Part shown: positions 34,977 to 44,692 of the stretch, piece by piece
Position numbering within the stretch: position 1 is the first letter of the stretch
How the letters are laid out: each line of letters starts with the position of its first letter
From: BJGV01 sp964013575
Lineage (GTDB): Bacteria > Pseudomonadota > Gammaproteobacteria > Burkholderiales > Nitrosomonadaceae
Length of the DNA stretch: 64,000 nt
Direction of reading: 5' to 3'
NCBI GenBank assembly: GCA_964013575.1
Contig: CAXGWP010000006.1
Location: 19,232 to 83,231 of the forward strand
Position numbers and translations under genes: made by a program
Notes under the pieces: model-generated
Database searches by the model: none
What the model saw: only the letters and a program-made list of their open reading frames with translations
Told to the model about the DNA's origin: nothing

Positions 34977-36095
34977 TCAAAAATTTATGGCCAGAGCTGT
35001 AGTTAAGGCTGTATTAGTTTCTGTGGTAGTTCCATCTTGTTTTGTAAAGATATTATCTTTATTAATAAGTGATCGTGCTTCGAAGCGCCAAAGAAAATTC
35101 TTTGTGATATGCCAATCAAAATTTGCAGAGAAGGCCCATGTCCTAAAACTATTTGGTGTTATAGAAGATAAAAGCACATTATCTCTGTCATCAAAATACT
35201 CTCCCCTTATTACCATAGCCGTATTTCTTGTAGGGGTATAACGCATAATAACCGTTGAATTAAACCATTTATTGAAGGTTGATGAGCCCTTTCTTTTTTG
35301 CTCTATACCAATATCAAAACCAACTGTTGCAGCTAATTTATTACTCAGCTTAAAAGTGCTGTAGAAGTTATGGAAATATCGCATTAGTCTTCTTTGGTTT
35401 GGTGTATCGGTACCAATAAAAGTGCTACTGTTGAAGGTTATTCTTGGAGAGGGCTTATAAGCAATTTGTGTACCGAATGAAGGGAGAGTATTTCCATCTA
35501 TAGGTTTAATACGCTGCCATCCGCTAAGAATAAGGGCACTTATAAACCATTTCCCATCATTAGAAGTATGGTTAATTCTTGCACCAGACTCATAGTAGGG
35601 AACATTTTCAGCTGTGAGGCTTCTTGTTAAAGCCCAATTGTCGCTTCCTTTTGCATTCTCAAAGCCGATGTGGGAGGAGAAAGTGCCTATTTCAAACCAT
35701 GTATTGTTTTCTTTTGAAATTTTTAGCGCAACATTAGCTTCATATAGGTTTTTCAGTAGGCTTGGCTCTGCTTTATAATTAGCTCGCATATAGGTACCTA
35801 CAGCTAGAGCAAAATTAGCTTTAAAGTTTGCAGTGTCATATTTTGTTTTTAAGAATGCCAGGTTTATTTCTGGCTCATTGCTTCGGTTATAGCTTACAAA
35901 TATGGGTGATTTTTTGTTGTCCACAGAATTACTAAAAGTAGTAGTACCATATGCTTCGATATAACCACTAATATTAAATGGTGATATTAGGTTATTTGTA
36001 ATTTTTATAATTTCGTGTGAATACACTTCTTTACTAAAAAATAAGACTATAAGCATAATAAAAATATTTTTTATTTGATTATTTTGGGAATTCAT
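34977..36095 (-). CDS. Outer membrane beta-barrel porin (OmpL/BBP2-like)
   Basis: A 372-residue exported protein with a signal peptide (hydrophobic residues 9-23, ending VYSHE). The rest alternates in the way of a beta barrel, and the last residue is Phe (ALAINF), the usual outer-membrane assembly signal. Segments such as NISGYIEAYGTTTFS, NLYEANVALKIS, WFEIGTFSSHIGFENAKGSDNW and FRTWAFSANFDWHITKNFLWRFEAR match the putative beta-barrel porin-2 (OmpL-like) family. Substrate is unknown. It stands alone between tRNA-Leu and queA, divergent from queA. Confidence 0.8.
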   Translation of the reverse strand: MNSQNNQIKNIFIMLIVLFFSKEVYSHEIIKITNNLISPFNISGYIEAYGTTTFSNSVDNKKSPIFVSYNRSNEPEINLAFLKTKYDTANFKANFALAVGTYMRANYKAEPSLLKNLYEANVALKISKENNTWFEIGTFSSHIGFENAKGSDNWALTRSLTAENVPYYESGARINHTSNDGKWFISALILSGWQRIKPIDGNTLPSFGTQIAYKPSPRITFNSSTFIGTDTPNQRRLMRYFHNFYSTFKLSNKLAATVGFDIGIEQKRKGSSTFNKWFNSTVIMRYTPTRNTAMVIRGEYFDDRDNVLLSSITPNSFRTWAFSANFDWHITKNFLWRFEARSLINKDNIFTKQDGTTTETNTALTTALAINF

Positions 36096-36272
36096 AATCT
36101 TATCTTTATAGATAAATTGGCATATATAGTTTGTATTTTTATAGTTACTAAGCTATTTATCGTTGATAACTTTTTATCATTAATAATGATGATAAGGCGG
36201 TTAATAAAAATAAGGACATATGAAATTAAAATCAATGTGATAGATATATAGTACGCCGTTATAATATATTGT

Positions 36273-37307
36273 ATGAAAACTCAGGATTTCAATTTTTCTT
36301 TGCCTCCGGAGCTAATCGCACAGTTCCCAAATACGCAACGTTCTGGCAGTAGAATGTTATATTTAAACGGTAAGGAAGGAGTTTTGCAAGATGCAATGTT
36401 TGTTGATCTTCCTAATTATATAAAACCTGGGGATGTAATGGTATTTAATGACACACGTGTAATTAGGGCACGTCTGTTTGGTATGAAAGAAAGTGGTGGA
36501 AAATTAGAGATTATGGTAGAGCGTATTTTAGATGAGCATTGTGCTCTTGCTATGATACGTGCAAGCCATGCTCCTAAAGTTGGTTCTATATTTAATATTT
36601 CTGGCGTGATTTCAGTAAAAATATTAGGGCGAGAGAATCATTTCTATAGGTTATATTTTGATCATAAAGATACTGTTATCGAGTTACTGGATCAGTATGG
36701 CAATTTACCGCTTCCGCCTTATATACCAAGAGAAATAACACAGGAAGATGAGAATCGATACCAAACTATTTATGCAAGGGAAGAAGGTGCTGTTGCTGCA
36801 CCGACTGCAGGGTTACATTTTGATGAAGCTATGATATTAAAATTACGTAATATGGGAATAATAATTGCATATGTAACTTTGCATATAGGTTCAGGTACAT
36901 TTCAACCAGTAAGAGTTGAAAATATTAATGATCATAAAATGCATAAAGAAATTTATCATATACCAGAAGAAACAATTAAAGCTATTCAATTAGCAAAATC
37001 TTTGGGTGGTCGTGTACTTGCAGTTGGTACAACATCATTGCGAGCGTTAGAGGCCGCGATAAAGGATGGTAATGGAGTATTAACACCGGGCTATAATAAT
37101 ACAGATATTTTTATCACACCCGGCTATCGCTTAAATATTGTTGATAGGCTTTTGACAAATTTTCATTCACCATGTTCAACCTTAATGATGCTGGTATCAG
37201 CTTTTGGTGGGACAGAAAATATTTTTCAAGCATACAAACATGCAGTAGAAAAAGGTTACAGGTTTCTTAGTTATGGTGATGCTATGTTAATAGAAAAGAA
37301 AATATGA
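36273..37307 (+). CDS. queA: S-adenosylmethionine:tRNA ribosyltransferase-isomerase
   Basis: A 344-residue enzyme that transfers and isomerises the ribosyl part of SAM onto preQ1-tRNA, forming epoxyqueuosine. FNFSLPPELIAQFP near the N-terminus, GDVMVFNDTRVIRARL, EGAVAAPTAGLHFD, YVTLHIGSGTFQPVR and NFHSPCSTLMMLVSAF are all QueA signatures; length is standard. Its last codon overlaps the tgt start (ATGA), so the two queuosine enzymes are co-expressed. Confidence 0.97.
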   Translation: MKTQDFNFSLPPELIAQFPNTQRSGSRMLYLNGKEGVLQDAMFVDLPNYIKPGDVMVFNDTRVIRARLFGMKESGGKLEIMVERILDEHCALAMIRASHAPKVGSIFNISGVISVKILGRENHFYRLYFDHKDTVIELLDQYGNLPLPPYIPREITQEDENRYQTIYAREEGAVAAPTAGLHFDEAMILKLRNMGIIIAYVTLHIGSGTFQPVRVENINDHKMHKEIYHIPEETIKAIQLAKSLGGRVLAVGTTSLRALEAAIKDGNGVLTPGYNNTDIFITPGYRLNIVDRLLTNFHSPCSTLMMLVSAFGGTENIFQAYKHAVEKGYRFLSYGDAMLIEKKI

Positions 37308-38413
37308 GATTTAAGGTGCATGCCAGGGAGGGCTTTGCTCGACGTGGAACTTTAACGTTAACTCATGGGAAGGTAGAGACACCTGCTTTTATGCCGGTAG
37401 GCACTTACGGTGCTGTAAAAGCAATGCCACCAAGAGAATTGCAGAAAATTAATACCCATATAGTTCTTGGGAATACCTTTCATTTGTGGCTTCAGCCAGG
37501 CTTAGAAATAATTAGTGCACATGGTGGATTACACAAATTTATAGGTTGGGACGGTCCTATTCTAACTGATTCAGGAGGATTTCAGGTTTTTAGTTTAGGG
37601 AAAATACGAAAAATAACTGAGCAAGGGGTAAAATTTCAATCTCCTATAAATGGAGATATATTTTTCCTCACTCCTGAGGAGTCTATGCGTATTCAGCGTA
37701 TATTAAATTCAGATATTGTAATGATATTTGATGAATGTACTCCTTATCCGGCAGATAAACTGACGGCAAAAAAATCTATGGAACTTAGTCTACGCTGGGC
37801 TGAGCGTTCAAGGAATGCTCATGATCGAGATGGAGGGAACCCTAATGCACTATTTGGTATAGTGCAGGGTGGAATGTATGAAAATTTACGAGATTTATCT
37901 CTTGCTGAATTAAAGGATATAAATTTTGATGGATATGCTATAGGAGGGTTATCGGTAGGAGAGCCTAAAAATGATATGAAGCGTATTCTTCAGCATTGCG
38001 TTAATCAACTTCCTATTAATAAGCCACGATATCTTATGGGTGTTGGTACTCCAGGTGATATTATAAATGCTGTTTCACAGGGTGTTGATATGTTTGATTG
38101 TGTTTTGCCAACACGTAATGCTCGTAATGGGTGGTTATTTACTAGGAATGGAATAATAAAACTTCGTAATAGTCAGTATCGTAAGGATATGGGGCCGCCT
38201 GATGAGAAGTGTGGCTGTTATACCTGCTGTAATTTTACTCGTTCTTATTTGCATCATTTACAGAAAATTAATGAAATTCTTGGTTCGCATCTGAATACCT
38301 TACATAATTTGTATTATTACCAGCAATTAATGAATGAAATTCGTAATGCTATAGAGGCTGGTCAATTTGAGAAATATGCACAAGAATTTCAAGCTGGCGC
38401 TGCATCATGCTAA
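37304..38413 (+). CDS. tgt: tRNA-guanine transglycosylase
   Basis: A 369-residue enzyme that swaps guanine-34 for preQ1 in tRNAs with GUN anticodons. Substrate and nucleophile motifs are present: GNTFHLWLQPG, ILTDSGGFQVFSLG (Asp), FGIVQGGMY and FDCVLPTRNARNG. The zinc site is CGCYTCCNFTRSYLHH near residue 303. The start overlaps the queA stop, and yajC-secD-secF follow, the conserved order seen in many proteobacteria. Confidence 0.97.
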   Translation: MRFKVHAREGFARRGTLTLTHGKVETPAFMPVGTYGAVKAMPPRELQKINTHIVLGNTFHLWLQPGLEIISAHGGLHKFIGWDGPILTDSGGFQVFSLGKIRKITEQGVKFQSPINGDIFFLTPEESMRIQRILNSDIVMIFDECTPYPADKLTAKKSMELSLRWAERSRNAHDRDGGNPNALFGIVQGGMYENLRDLSLAELKDINFDGYAIGGLSVGEPKNDMKRILQHCVNQLPINKPRYLMGVGTPGDIINAVSQGVDMFDCVLPTRNARNGWLFTRNGIIKLRNSQYRKDMGPPDEKCGCYTCCNFTRSYLHHLQKINEILGSHLNTLHNLYYYQQLMNEIRNAIEAGQFEKYAQEFQAGAASC

Positions 38414-38450
38414 AATGCACCTCCTTTGAAATCTCCTTTGGAGAAATATT

Positions 38451-38789
38451 ATGTTGATTAGTGATGCTTATGCTCAAGCCACTCCCCCAGCTGGAGGTGG
38501 AATGTTAATGGAATTGCCTCTGATAGTGTTAGTAATTGCAATATTTTACTTTGTGGTAATTCGTCCTCAGGTAAAACGGTCAAAAGATCAGAAAGCGATG
38601 GTTGAGGCATTACATAAGGGTGATGAAGTGGTAACTAACGGTGGTCAATTAGGGCGAGTAGTAAAAATAACAGGGAGCCATGTAACTCTAGAAATTGCTC
38701 CAAATGTAGAGACAATTATATTGAAAACGGCAATCCAGACTTTATTACCAAAAGGGACACTAAAAGGGATTGAAAAAGGAAAAAAATAA
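38451..38789 (+). CDS. yajC: YajC, Sec translocase accessory subunit
   Basis: A 112-residue single-pass membrane protein. A hydrophobic helix (about residues 20-38: LPLIVLVIAIFYFVVIRPQ) is followed by the conserved RPQVKRSKDQKAM, GDEVVTNGGQLGRVV and a small C-terminal domain. It associates with SecD and SecF at the SecYEG channel. TTTGGAGAAATATT upstream of the ATG supplies the ribosome binding site. Confidence 0.96.
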   Translation: MLISDAYAQATPPAGGGMLMELPLIVLVIAIFYFVVIRPQVKRSKDQKAMVEALHKGDEVVTNGGQLGRVVKITGSHVTLEIAPNVETIILKTAIQTLLPKGTLKGIEKGKK

Positions 38790-38818
38790 TCCTGGAACAG
38801 GAATATAAGAGGGAGAGT

Positions 38819-38860
38819 ATGAATCATTTTTCACCATTTTTTATTGGTATTTACCTGTAA
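38819..38860 (+). CDS. Possible 13-codon leader peptide ahead of secD
   Basis: An ATG with a close GGGAG (38811-38815) opens a frame reading MNHFSPFFIGIYL and stopping with TAA at 38858-38860, one base before the secD ATG at 38862. secD itself has no good ribosome binding site, so ribosomes ending this frame may restart at secD. The reading frame differs from that of secD. It may be a coupling device or only the remains of a shifted start. Confidence 0.45.
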   Translation: MNHFSPFFIGIYL

Positions 38861-38861
38861 T

Positions 38862-40703
38862 ATGAATCGATATCCATTCTGGAAATATTCAATTATAGTA
38901 GTTTCAGTTTTGCTAGGACTGGTTTATACACTGCCTAATTTTTATGGTGAATCTCCGGCAGTACAAATTTCTCCTATGCGTACTACTGATAGGCCTAATA
39001 GTTCTTTACTTGCTAGAGTTGAAAATATTCTTAAACAGAATAACATCTTAATCAATGGTGTGTTATTTCAACCAAGCGGTATCAAAGTACGTTTTTCAGA
39101 TACTAATACTCAACTTAAAGCAAAAGATTTATTACAAACAGAGCTTGGTAATAAATATTTAGTTGCACTAAACCTTCTTTCCGATTCACCGCAGTGGTTA
39201 ACTGATATCAGTGCTCTACCAATGTATTTAGGTCTTGATTTGCGTGGTGGAGTTCATTTTTTGTTGCAAGTTGATATGAAAGGTGCGCTTTCTAAATCAC
39301 TTGATCGTTTTAGTGCTGATATACGAGCTAGTTTAAGAGAGAACAAAATTAGATATAAAAGATTAAGCAGAGAAGATTTACAGATTATTATAAAATTTCG
39401 TGACATAGAGTCACTTAATAAAGCAAGTAATGAAATAAAGAATAATTATAATGACCTAAATCTACGCGAGCATGTTGTGCAAGATGAGTTTCATCTTGCA
39501 TTATCTTTAAAAAAAATAGCCCTCAAGCGCATGCAGGATTCTGCTGTACAGCAAAATATTACTACACTACGTAATCGTGTAAATGAGTTAGGTGTAGCTG
39601 AACCCATTATTCAGCAGGCAGGATCTGATCGTGTATTAGTGCAATTACCTGGTGTACAGGATACTGCAAAAGCTAAGGACATATTAGGTCGAACGGCCAC
39701 ATTAGAATTGCGTATGGTTGATGAGGAACAGGATGTAAGCATAGCATTAAGTGGTCAGAATTATTCTGGTTCAGAGCTTTATACTGAGCGTGGTGGTGGA
39801 CCAGTATTAATAAAAAAACAGGTCATGTTAACGGGAGATCGAATCAATGACGCTCAGCCTGGTTTTGATAATAATAATCAACCAGCTGTACACTTAAATT
39901 TAGATAGTAATGGCGCTCGTATTTTTAAGCAGTTGACTCGAGAGAATGTTGGAAAGCGTATGGCCATACTTCTTATTGAAAAAAATCAGAAAGAAGTTAT
40001 TACTGCTCCAGTAATACGTGAAGAGATACCAAGTGGTCGGGTCCAAATTACCGGAAATATGACTATTTCTGAAGCAAGAGATATTTCATTGCTGTTACGT
40101 GCTGGGGCATTAGCAGCTCCAATGGATATTATTGAAGAGAGGACTGTAGGTCCTAGTTTAGGAGCAGAGAATATTGCGCGTGGTTTTAATTCTACATTAT
40201 GGGGTTTCGCAGCTATTGCTATTTTTATGACTGTATATTATTTAATATTTGGTCTTATTTCAGTAACTGCACTTGGTGTAAATTTATTATTGCTTATTGC
40301 TCTTCTTTCAATTTTACAGGCTACTTTAACACTTCCTGGTATGGCTGCGATAGCACTTACTATAGGTATGGCTATTGATGCGAATGTACTTATAAATGAG
40401 CGTATTCGTGATGAGTTACGAAATGGCATTTCACCACAGGCGGCAATTAATGCTGGGTATGAGCGAGCTTTCGGTACAATTTTAGATGCAAATATTACTA
40501 CTCTAATTGCAGGTATTGCATTATTTGCTTTTGGTTCCGGTCCAGTAAAAGGTTTTGCTGTAGTGTTATGTTTGGGAATTTTAACTTCAATGTTTAGTGC
40601 AATTATGGTCTCACGATCCTTGGTTAATTTATTGTATGGGAGACGCAAAAGGTTGGAAATTGTACCTATTGGCCAAGTATGGAAACCATCAAACAATAAA
40701 TGA
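38862..40703 (+). CDS. secD: Protein translocase subunit SecD
   Basis: A 613-residue membrane protein that uses the proton gradient to help release exported proteins on the periplasmic side. It starts MNRYPFWKYSIIVVSVLLGL (helix 1), has a large periplasmic domain with YLGLDLRGGVHFLLQVD, RNRVNELGVAEPIIQQ and VLVQLPGVQDTAKAKDILG, then five helices with GPSLGAENI and GMAIDANVLINERIRDEL. The frame is open six codons earlier from a TTG, but the ATG begins the conserved N-terminus. Confidence 0.96.
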   Translation: MNRYPFWKYSIIVVSVLLGLVYTLPNFYGESPAVQISPMRTTDRPNSSLLARVENILKQNNILINGVLFQPSGIKVRFSDTNTQLKAKDLLQTELGNKYLVALNLLSDSPQWLTDISALPMYLGLDLRGGVHFLLQVDMKGALSKSLDRFSADIRASLRENKIRYKRLSREDLQIIIKFRDIESLNKASNEIKNNYNDLNLREHVVQDEFHLALSLKKIALKRMQDSAVQQNITTLRNRVNELGVAEPIIQQAGSDRVLVQLPGVQDTAKAKDILGRTATLELRMVDEEQDVSIALSGQNYSGSELYTERGGGPVLIKKQVMLTGDRINDAQPGFDNNNQPAVHLNLDSNGARIFKQLTRENVGKRMAILLIEKNQKEVITAPVIREEIPSGRVQITGNMTISEARDISLLLRAGALAAPMDIIEERTVGPSLGAENIARGFNSTLWGFAAIAIFMTVYYLIFGLISVTALGVNLLLLIALLSILQATLTLPGMAAIALTIGMAIDANVLINERIRDELRNGISPQAAINAGYERAFGTILDANITTLIAGIALFAFGSGPVKGFAVVLCLGILTSMFSAIMVSRSLVNLLYGRRKRLEIVPIGQVWKPSNNK

Positions 40704-40757
40704 TTATATGTGAATAGATAATCTTTATTTAATTTTATAAGGATTTAAAGGTTCTAT

Positions 40758-41693
40758 ATGGAATTTTTTAGATTTAATCGTGATATTCCCTTTATGAGTT
40801 GGGGTAAATACACTACCACTATTTCGCTTCTTACTTTTATTATTGCCATATTTTTTCTTGTTACTAAGGGATTAAATTTAGGTGTTGATTTTACAGGCGG
40901 AACGGTGATGGAAATTGGTTATAGTCAGAATGCTGATTTGAATAAGATACGAAATACCCTTGCTGGAACTGGGATGCCGGATGCTAGTGTTCAGCATTTT
41001 GGTAATTCAAGTGATGTATTAATACGTCTTCCTACTAATCTGGAAATATCTAGCGCACAGCTATCAGAAATTGTTATGGTGGCCTTACGTAAGGTAGATA
41101 GTACAGTAGAAATGCGTCGAGTAGAATTTGTTGGCCCACAAGTAGGAGAAGAGTTAGTTGAGAATGGTGCGCTTGCCTTACTGGTAGTGTCTTTTGGAAT
41201 TATTGCATATCTTGCTATTCGATTCGAATGGAAATTTGGTGTTGCTGCTATTATTGCTAATTTGCATGATGTGGTTATAATTCTTGGCTTTTTTGCTTTT
41301 TTTCAGTGGGAATTCTCATTAACAGTTCTTGCTGCGGTATTGGCGATCTTGGGTTATTCAGTGAACGAATCTGTAGTAGTATTTGATCGTATACGTGAGA
41401 ATTTTCGTAAAATGCGTAAGGCTTCTGTAGCACAGGTTATTGATAATGCGATTACTCGTACTATGTCACGTACTATTATTACCCATGGCTGTACTCAGAT
41501 GGCAGTATGCTCTATGCTTTTCTTTGGTGGGGAGGCGTTACATTATTTTGCTTTGGCACTTACTATTGGGATTTGTTTTGGTATATATTCCGCAGTTTTG
41601 GTAGCAAGCCCTATAGTTATGTTGTTGGGCGTTTCACGTGAAGACCTTATTAAAATAGAAAAGAAAGATACAAAAGAAGAAGCTGTGCCTTAA
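40758..41693 (+). CDS. secF: Protein translocase subunit SecF
   Basis: A 311-residue partner of SecD. MEFFRFNRDIPFMSWGK at the N-terminus, the helix 1 exit motif GLNLGVDFTGGTVMEI, EFVGPQVGEELVENGALAL and the late membrane motif GYSVNESVVVFDRIRENFRK are standard, with six predicted helices. AAGGATTTAAAGG lies upstream of the ATG. It is the last gene of the queA-tgt-yajC-secD-secF run. Confidence 0.97.
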   Translation: MEFFRFNRDIPFMSWGKYTTTISLLTFIIAIFFLVTKGLNLGVDFTGGTVMEIGYSQNADLNKIRNTLAGTGMPDASVQHFGNSSDVLIRLPTNLEISSAQLSEIVMVALRKVDSTVEMRRVEFVGPQVGEELVENGALALLVVSFGIIAYLAIRFEWKFGVAAIIANLHDVVIILGFFAFFQWEFSLTVLAAVLAILGYSVNESVVVFDRIRENFRKMRKASVAQVIDNAITRTMSRTIITHGCTQMAVCSMLFFGGEALHYFALALTIGICFGIYSAVLVASPIVMLLGVSREDLIKIEKKDTKEEAVP

Positions 41694-41731
41694 TTTTGTC
41701 ATAGATTTGTCTCGTTTTTTATTAGGATATT

Positions 41732-42379
41732 TTGGAACTTCTTACCAATTTCATTGATATTATTCTAAATCTTGATCGTCACCTTATCTGGCTGATTGAG
41801 AATTATGAAGGTTGGATTTATCTTATTTTATTTTTGATTATTTTCTGTGAGACAGGACTAGTTATAATGCCATTTCTACCTGGTGACTCTTTGTTATTTG
41901 TTACAGGTGCACTTGCAGCAAATGGTGCAATGGATGTAAATTTCTTGGTCATACTTTTAATGTCTGCAGCCTTTGCTGGTGATAATACAAATTATTGGGT
42001 TGGACGTTATTTGGGCCCAAAGATCTTTTCTAAGTCTGATTCTCGTATATTAAATCGGAGACACTTAGATACAACTAATTCATTTTATGAAAAACATGGA
42101 GGTAAAACCATAATATTTGCACGATTTCTTCCTATTTTTCGTACTTTTGCACCATTTGTTGCAGGTATTGGACATATGACTTATACGACCTTTATGTTAT
42201 TTAGTGCAATTGGTGGTTTATTTTGGATAAATTTTTTTGTTGTTGGAGGCTATTTTTTTGGGAATGTGCCTATAGTCAAAGATAATCTTTCTTTTTTCAT
42301 CTTTGGGATTATTTTTATTTCGATAATTCCAGGAATTATACAATTTCTTCGGGTAAGGTTTGAAAAAAATAGAAATTAA
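41732..42379 (+). CDS. dedA: DedA-family membrane protein
   Basis: A 215-residue membrane protein of the DedA/VTT family; relatives are implicated in undecaprenyl phosphate or lipid flipping and in membrane potential homeostasis. The motif ETGLVIMPFLPGDSLLF with re-entrant helix features, GDNTNYWVGRYLGPKIF, FYEKHGGKTIIFARFLPIFRTFAPFVAG and GGLFWINFFVVGGYFFG are clear. The start is a TTG preceded by AGGA. It lies 38 bp after secF and may share its transcript. The exact substrate is unknown. Confidence 0.92.
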   Translation: MELLTNFIDIILNLDRHLIWLIENYEGWIYLILFLIIFCETGLVIMPFLPGDSLLFVTGALAANGAMDVNFLVILLMSAAFAGDNTNYWVGRYLGPKIFSKSDSRILNRRHLDTTNSFYEKHGGKTIIFARFLPIFRTFAPFVAGIGHMTYTTFMLFSAIGGLFWINFFVVGGYFFGNVPIVKDNLSFFIFGIIFISIIPGIIQFLRVRFEKNRN

Positions 42380-42444
42380 GTAAATCTTGATAGATAAGCT
42401 AGTAATATTTAAATATTTGTAGCGTTATATGAGTTTGTTTATTA

Positions 42445-43530
42445 TTAATTTTTAGCCCCCATTTCAATAGCTAATTTTCTTGATTGTTCAGAATTATCTT
42501 TTGATTCTTCTAGCCCAAGCCACCCTTCTAGGTTATCAAGGGCAATGTCAGTTAGGGCATATATCCAGTCATCATGCTCATTAAGGCATGGAATGTAATG
42601 GAATTCTTTTCCCCCAGCTTGAATGAATGTAGCTTTTCCTTCTATGGCTATTTCTTCTAGTGTTTCAAGGCAATCTGACACAAAACCAGGACAAATTACA
42701 TCTATTCTTCCAGTTTTTTGGTTGCCAAGTAGTTCTAGGATTTCTGCTGTATATGGCCTTAACCACTCTGTCCGTCCAAAGCGGGATTGAAAACAAATTT
42801 GAAATCTTTCTTTATCTAAATTAAGTGTTTCAGCTAAGAGCCTACCTGTTTTTTGGCACTCGCAGTGGTAAGGGTCCCCCTTATCTAAGCTGAAGCGTGG
42901 TACCCCATGGAAGCTTATGACTAATTTTTCTGGCTCTCCATTTTTTAACCAATAATCACGGACATTTTGTGCAAGTGCATTAATATAAGCAGGATGGTCA
43001 TGATAATGCTTTATTGTTCGAATAGCTGGGGTATTTCGCATTTTCTTTAATTGCTCAAATACACCATCAAGTGCTGCACCAGTACTGCTAGCTGCATATT
43101 GGGGATAGAGTGGAAATATTAAGATCCGTTCACAATTCTGTTGCTCCATCCGTATAATGGTTTCTGAGATAGAGGGGTTCCCTATACTCATAGCGTATTC
43201 TATCAACGGTGTTGGTTTAGTACGTTTTTTAATTGATTTTAGTAATAATTTTGCCTGTCTTTGGGTATGAACTTTTAGTGGCGACCCTTCTTTTGTCCAG
43301 ATTAAAGAATATTTCTCTGCAGATTTTTTAGGGCGAATATTTAGGATAATGAAATTTAGTATCGGCCACCAGATCCATTTAGGAATTTCAATAACTCGAG
43401 AATTGCTTAGGAAATCCCTAAGATATGGTCTTAATGCTTTTGGGGTTGGCGCATCTGGAGTGCCAAGATTAATCAGTAAGATACCAGTCTTACCATGGGA
43501 CCCATGCTGATATATAGATTCTGATGACAT
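42445..43530 (-). CDS. hemH: Ferrochelatase
   Basis: A 361-residue enzyme that inserts iron into protoporphyrin IX, the last step of haem synthesis. Conserved segments are GILLINLGTPDAPTPKALRPYL, FPLYPQYAASSTGAALD, the catalytic His in LVISFHGVPRFSL, FQSRFGRTEWLRPYT and the Glu in CPGFVSDCLETLEEIA. It is convergent with dedA and divergent from nadK. The demand fits the many c-type cytochromes encoded in this window. Confidence 0.96.
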   Translation of the reverse strand: MSSESIYQHGSHGKTGILLINLGTPDAPTPKALRPYLRDFLSNSRVIEIPKWIWWPILNFIILNIRPKKSAEKYSLIWTKEGSPLKVHTQRQAKLLLKSIKKRTKPTPLIEYAMSIGNPSISETIIRMEQQNCERILIFPLYPQYAASSTGAALDGVFEQLKKMRNTPAIRTIKHYHDHPAYINALAQNVRDYWLKNGEPEKLVISFHGVPRFSLDKGDPYHCECQKTGRLLAETLNLDKERFQICFQSRFGRTEWLRPYTAEILELLGNQKTGRIDVICPGFVSDCLETLEEIAIEGKATFIQAGGKEFHYIPCLNEHDDWIYALTDIALDNLEGWLGLEESKDNSEQSRKLAIEMGAKN

Positions 43531-43807
43531 TGAGTTTTCTTTTAAATAAATTATAAAGAATTTTACTGAGTATGTAACATTATAGATAATATGTATTACT
43601 TAATTATATAGTGTTTAATTAATATTTGATTATGATTTGAGTCATTAGGCATATATATGGATATTTTACACGAGGTTCATGGTTTTAAGGTTTGAGGGAG
43701 AAAGTTTAACTCTTTGAATTCTTTGTCACATGATGTTCAATATGTTTTAATCATAAAGGTAGTAGTATTAAAATTTGTACTGTGACAGGTGTATATTAAA
43801 TTTTGAG

Positions 43808-44680
43808 ATGAATTCTTTATTTAAAACTATAGCTCTAATTGGTAAATATGATAACCCTGAGATTAAGGTGCCGCTTCTTTGTCTAGGAGAATTCCTGGAG
43901 AATCGTAATCTTAATGTGGTGTTAGATAGCCTTACTGCTTCACATGTTCCAGAGACAAAGTATCCAGTTTTGACTTTAGATGAAATAGGTTCAAAAGTGG
44001 ATTTGGCAGTTGTTTTGGGTGGTGATGGAACTATGCTAAATATTGCACGTAGATTAGCCCCTTTTGATGTACCGTTAGTTGGAATAAATCAGGGTCGGCT
44101 TGGGTTTCTTACAGATCTTTCAATTGATACCATGCAGGATGAATTAGATTCTTTCTTTGACGGTAATTATGTTACTGAGAGGCGTATGCTACTTGCTGCT
44201 GAAGTAATACGGAATAAAGATAGCAAGTTCAGTGCTTTAGCCTTCAATGATGTGGCTGTGAATAGGGGTAATGGTAGGGGCATGATTGAATTTGAAGTTC
44301 ATATTGATGGAGAATATGTATATTCATTGCGGTCAGATGGGTTGATCATAGCCACTCCTACAGGTTCAACTGCATATGCTTTATCTTGTGGTGGACCTAT
44401 CTTACATCCAAAGCTTGATTTGATTGCTTTAATACCTGTTAGTCCGCATACATTAAGTAATAGACCTATCGTTGTAGGCCCTGAAGCCACAGTGGAGATT
44501 TTAATGCACCGTGCTGAAGGCTCCCGTATCAATTCAGATAGTCATTCTAATTTTGATTTAAATAAGAATGACAAAGTTGTAATTCGTCGTTCTCCTTATA
44601 CTGTAAGTTTATTGCATTCTTCTAATCACAGTTACTATCGTATGTTAAGAGAGAAACTTGGATGGAGTGGGTTTTCCTAG
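43808..44680 (+). CDS. nadK: NAD kinase
   Basis: A 290-residue enzyme that phosphorylates NAD to NADP. The signature GGDGTMLNIAR, INQGRLGFLTDLS, AFNDVAVNRG, GLIIATPTGSTAYALSCGGPI and PHTLSNRPIVV are all present. The frame extends upstream to a TTG, but the ATG at 43808 beginning MNSLFKTIALIGKY is taken as it matches the usual start. It lies 12 bp before recN, a conserved pair. hrcA, often nearby in related bacteria, is not present here. Confidence 0.95.
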   Translation: MNSLFKTIALIGKYDNPEIKVPLLCLGEFLENRNLNVVLDSLTASHVPETKYPVLTLDEIGSKVDLAVVLGGDGTMLNIARRLAPFDVPLVGINQGRLGFLTDLSIDTMQDELDSFFDGNYVTERRMLLAAEVIRNKDSKFSALAFNDVAVNRGNGRGMIEFEVHIDGEYVYSLRSDGLIIATPTGSTAYALSCGGPILHPKLDLIALIPVSPHTLSNRPIVVGPEATVEILMHRAEGSRINSDSHSNFDLNKNDKVVIRRSPYTVSLLHSSNHSYYRMLREKLGWSGFS

Positions 44681-44692
44681 AAATTAGTTACT

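Noticed and set aside
40238..40696. Minus-strand frame of 152 codons inside secD
   Set aside because: Antisense shadow of secD without family match.
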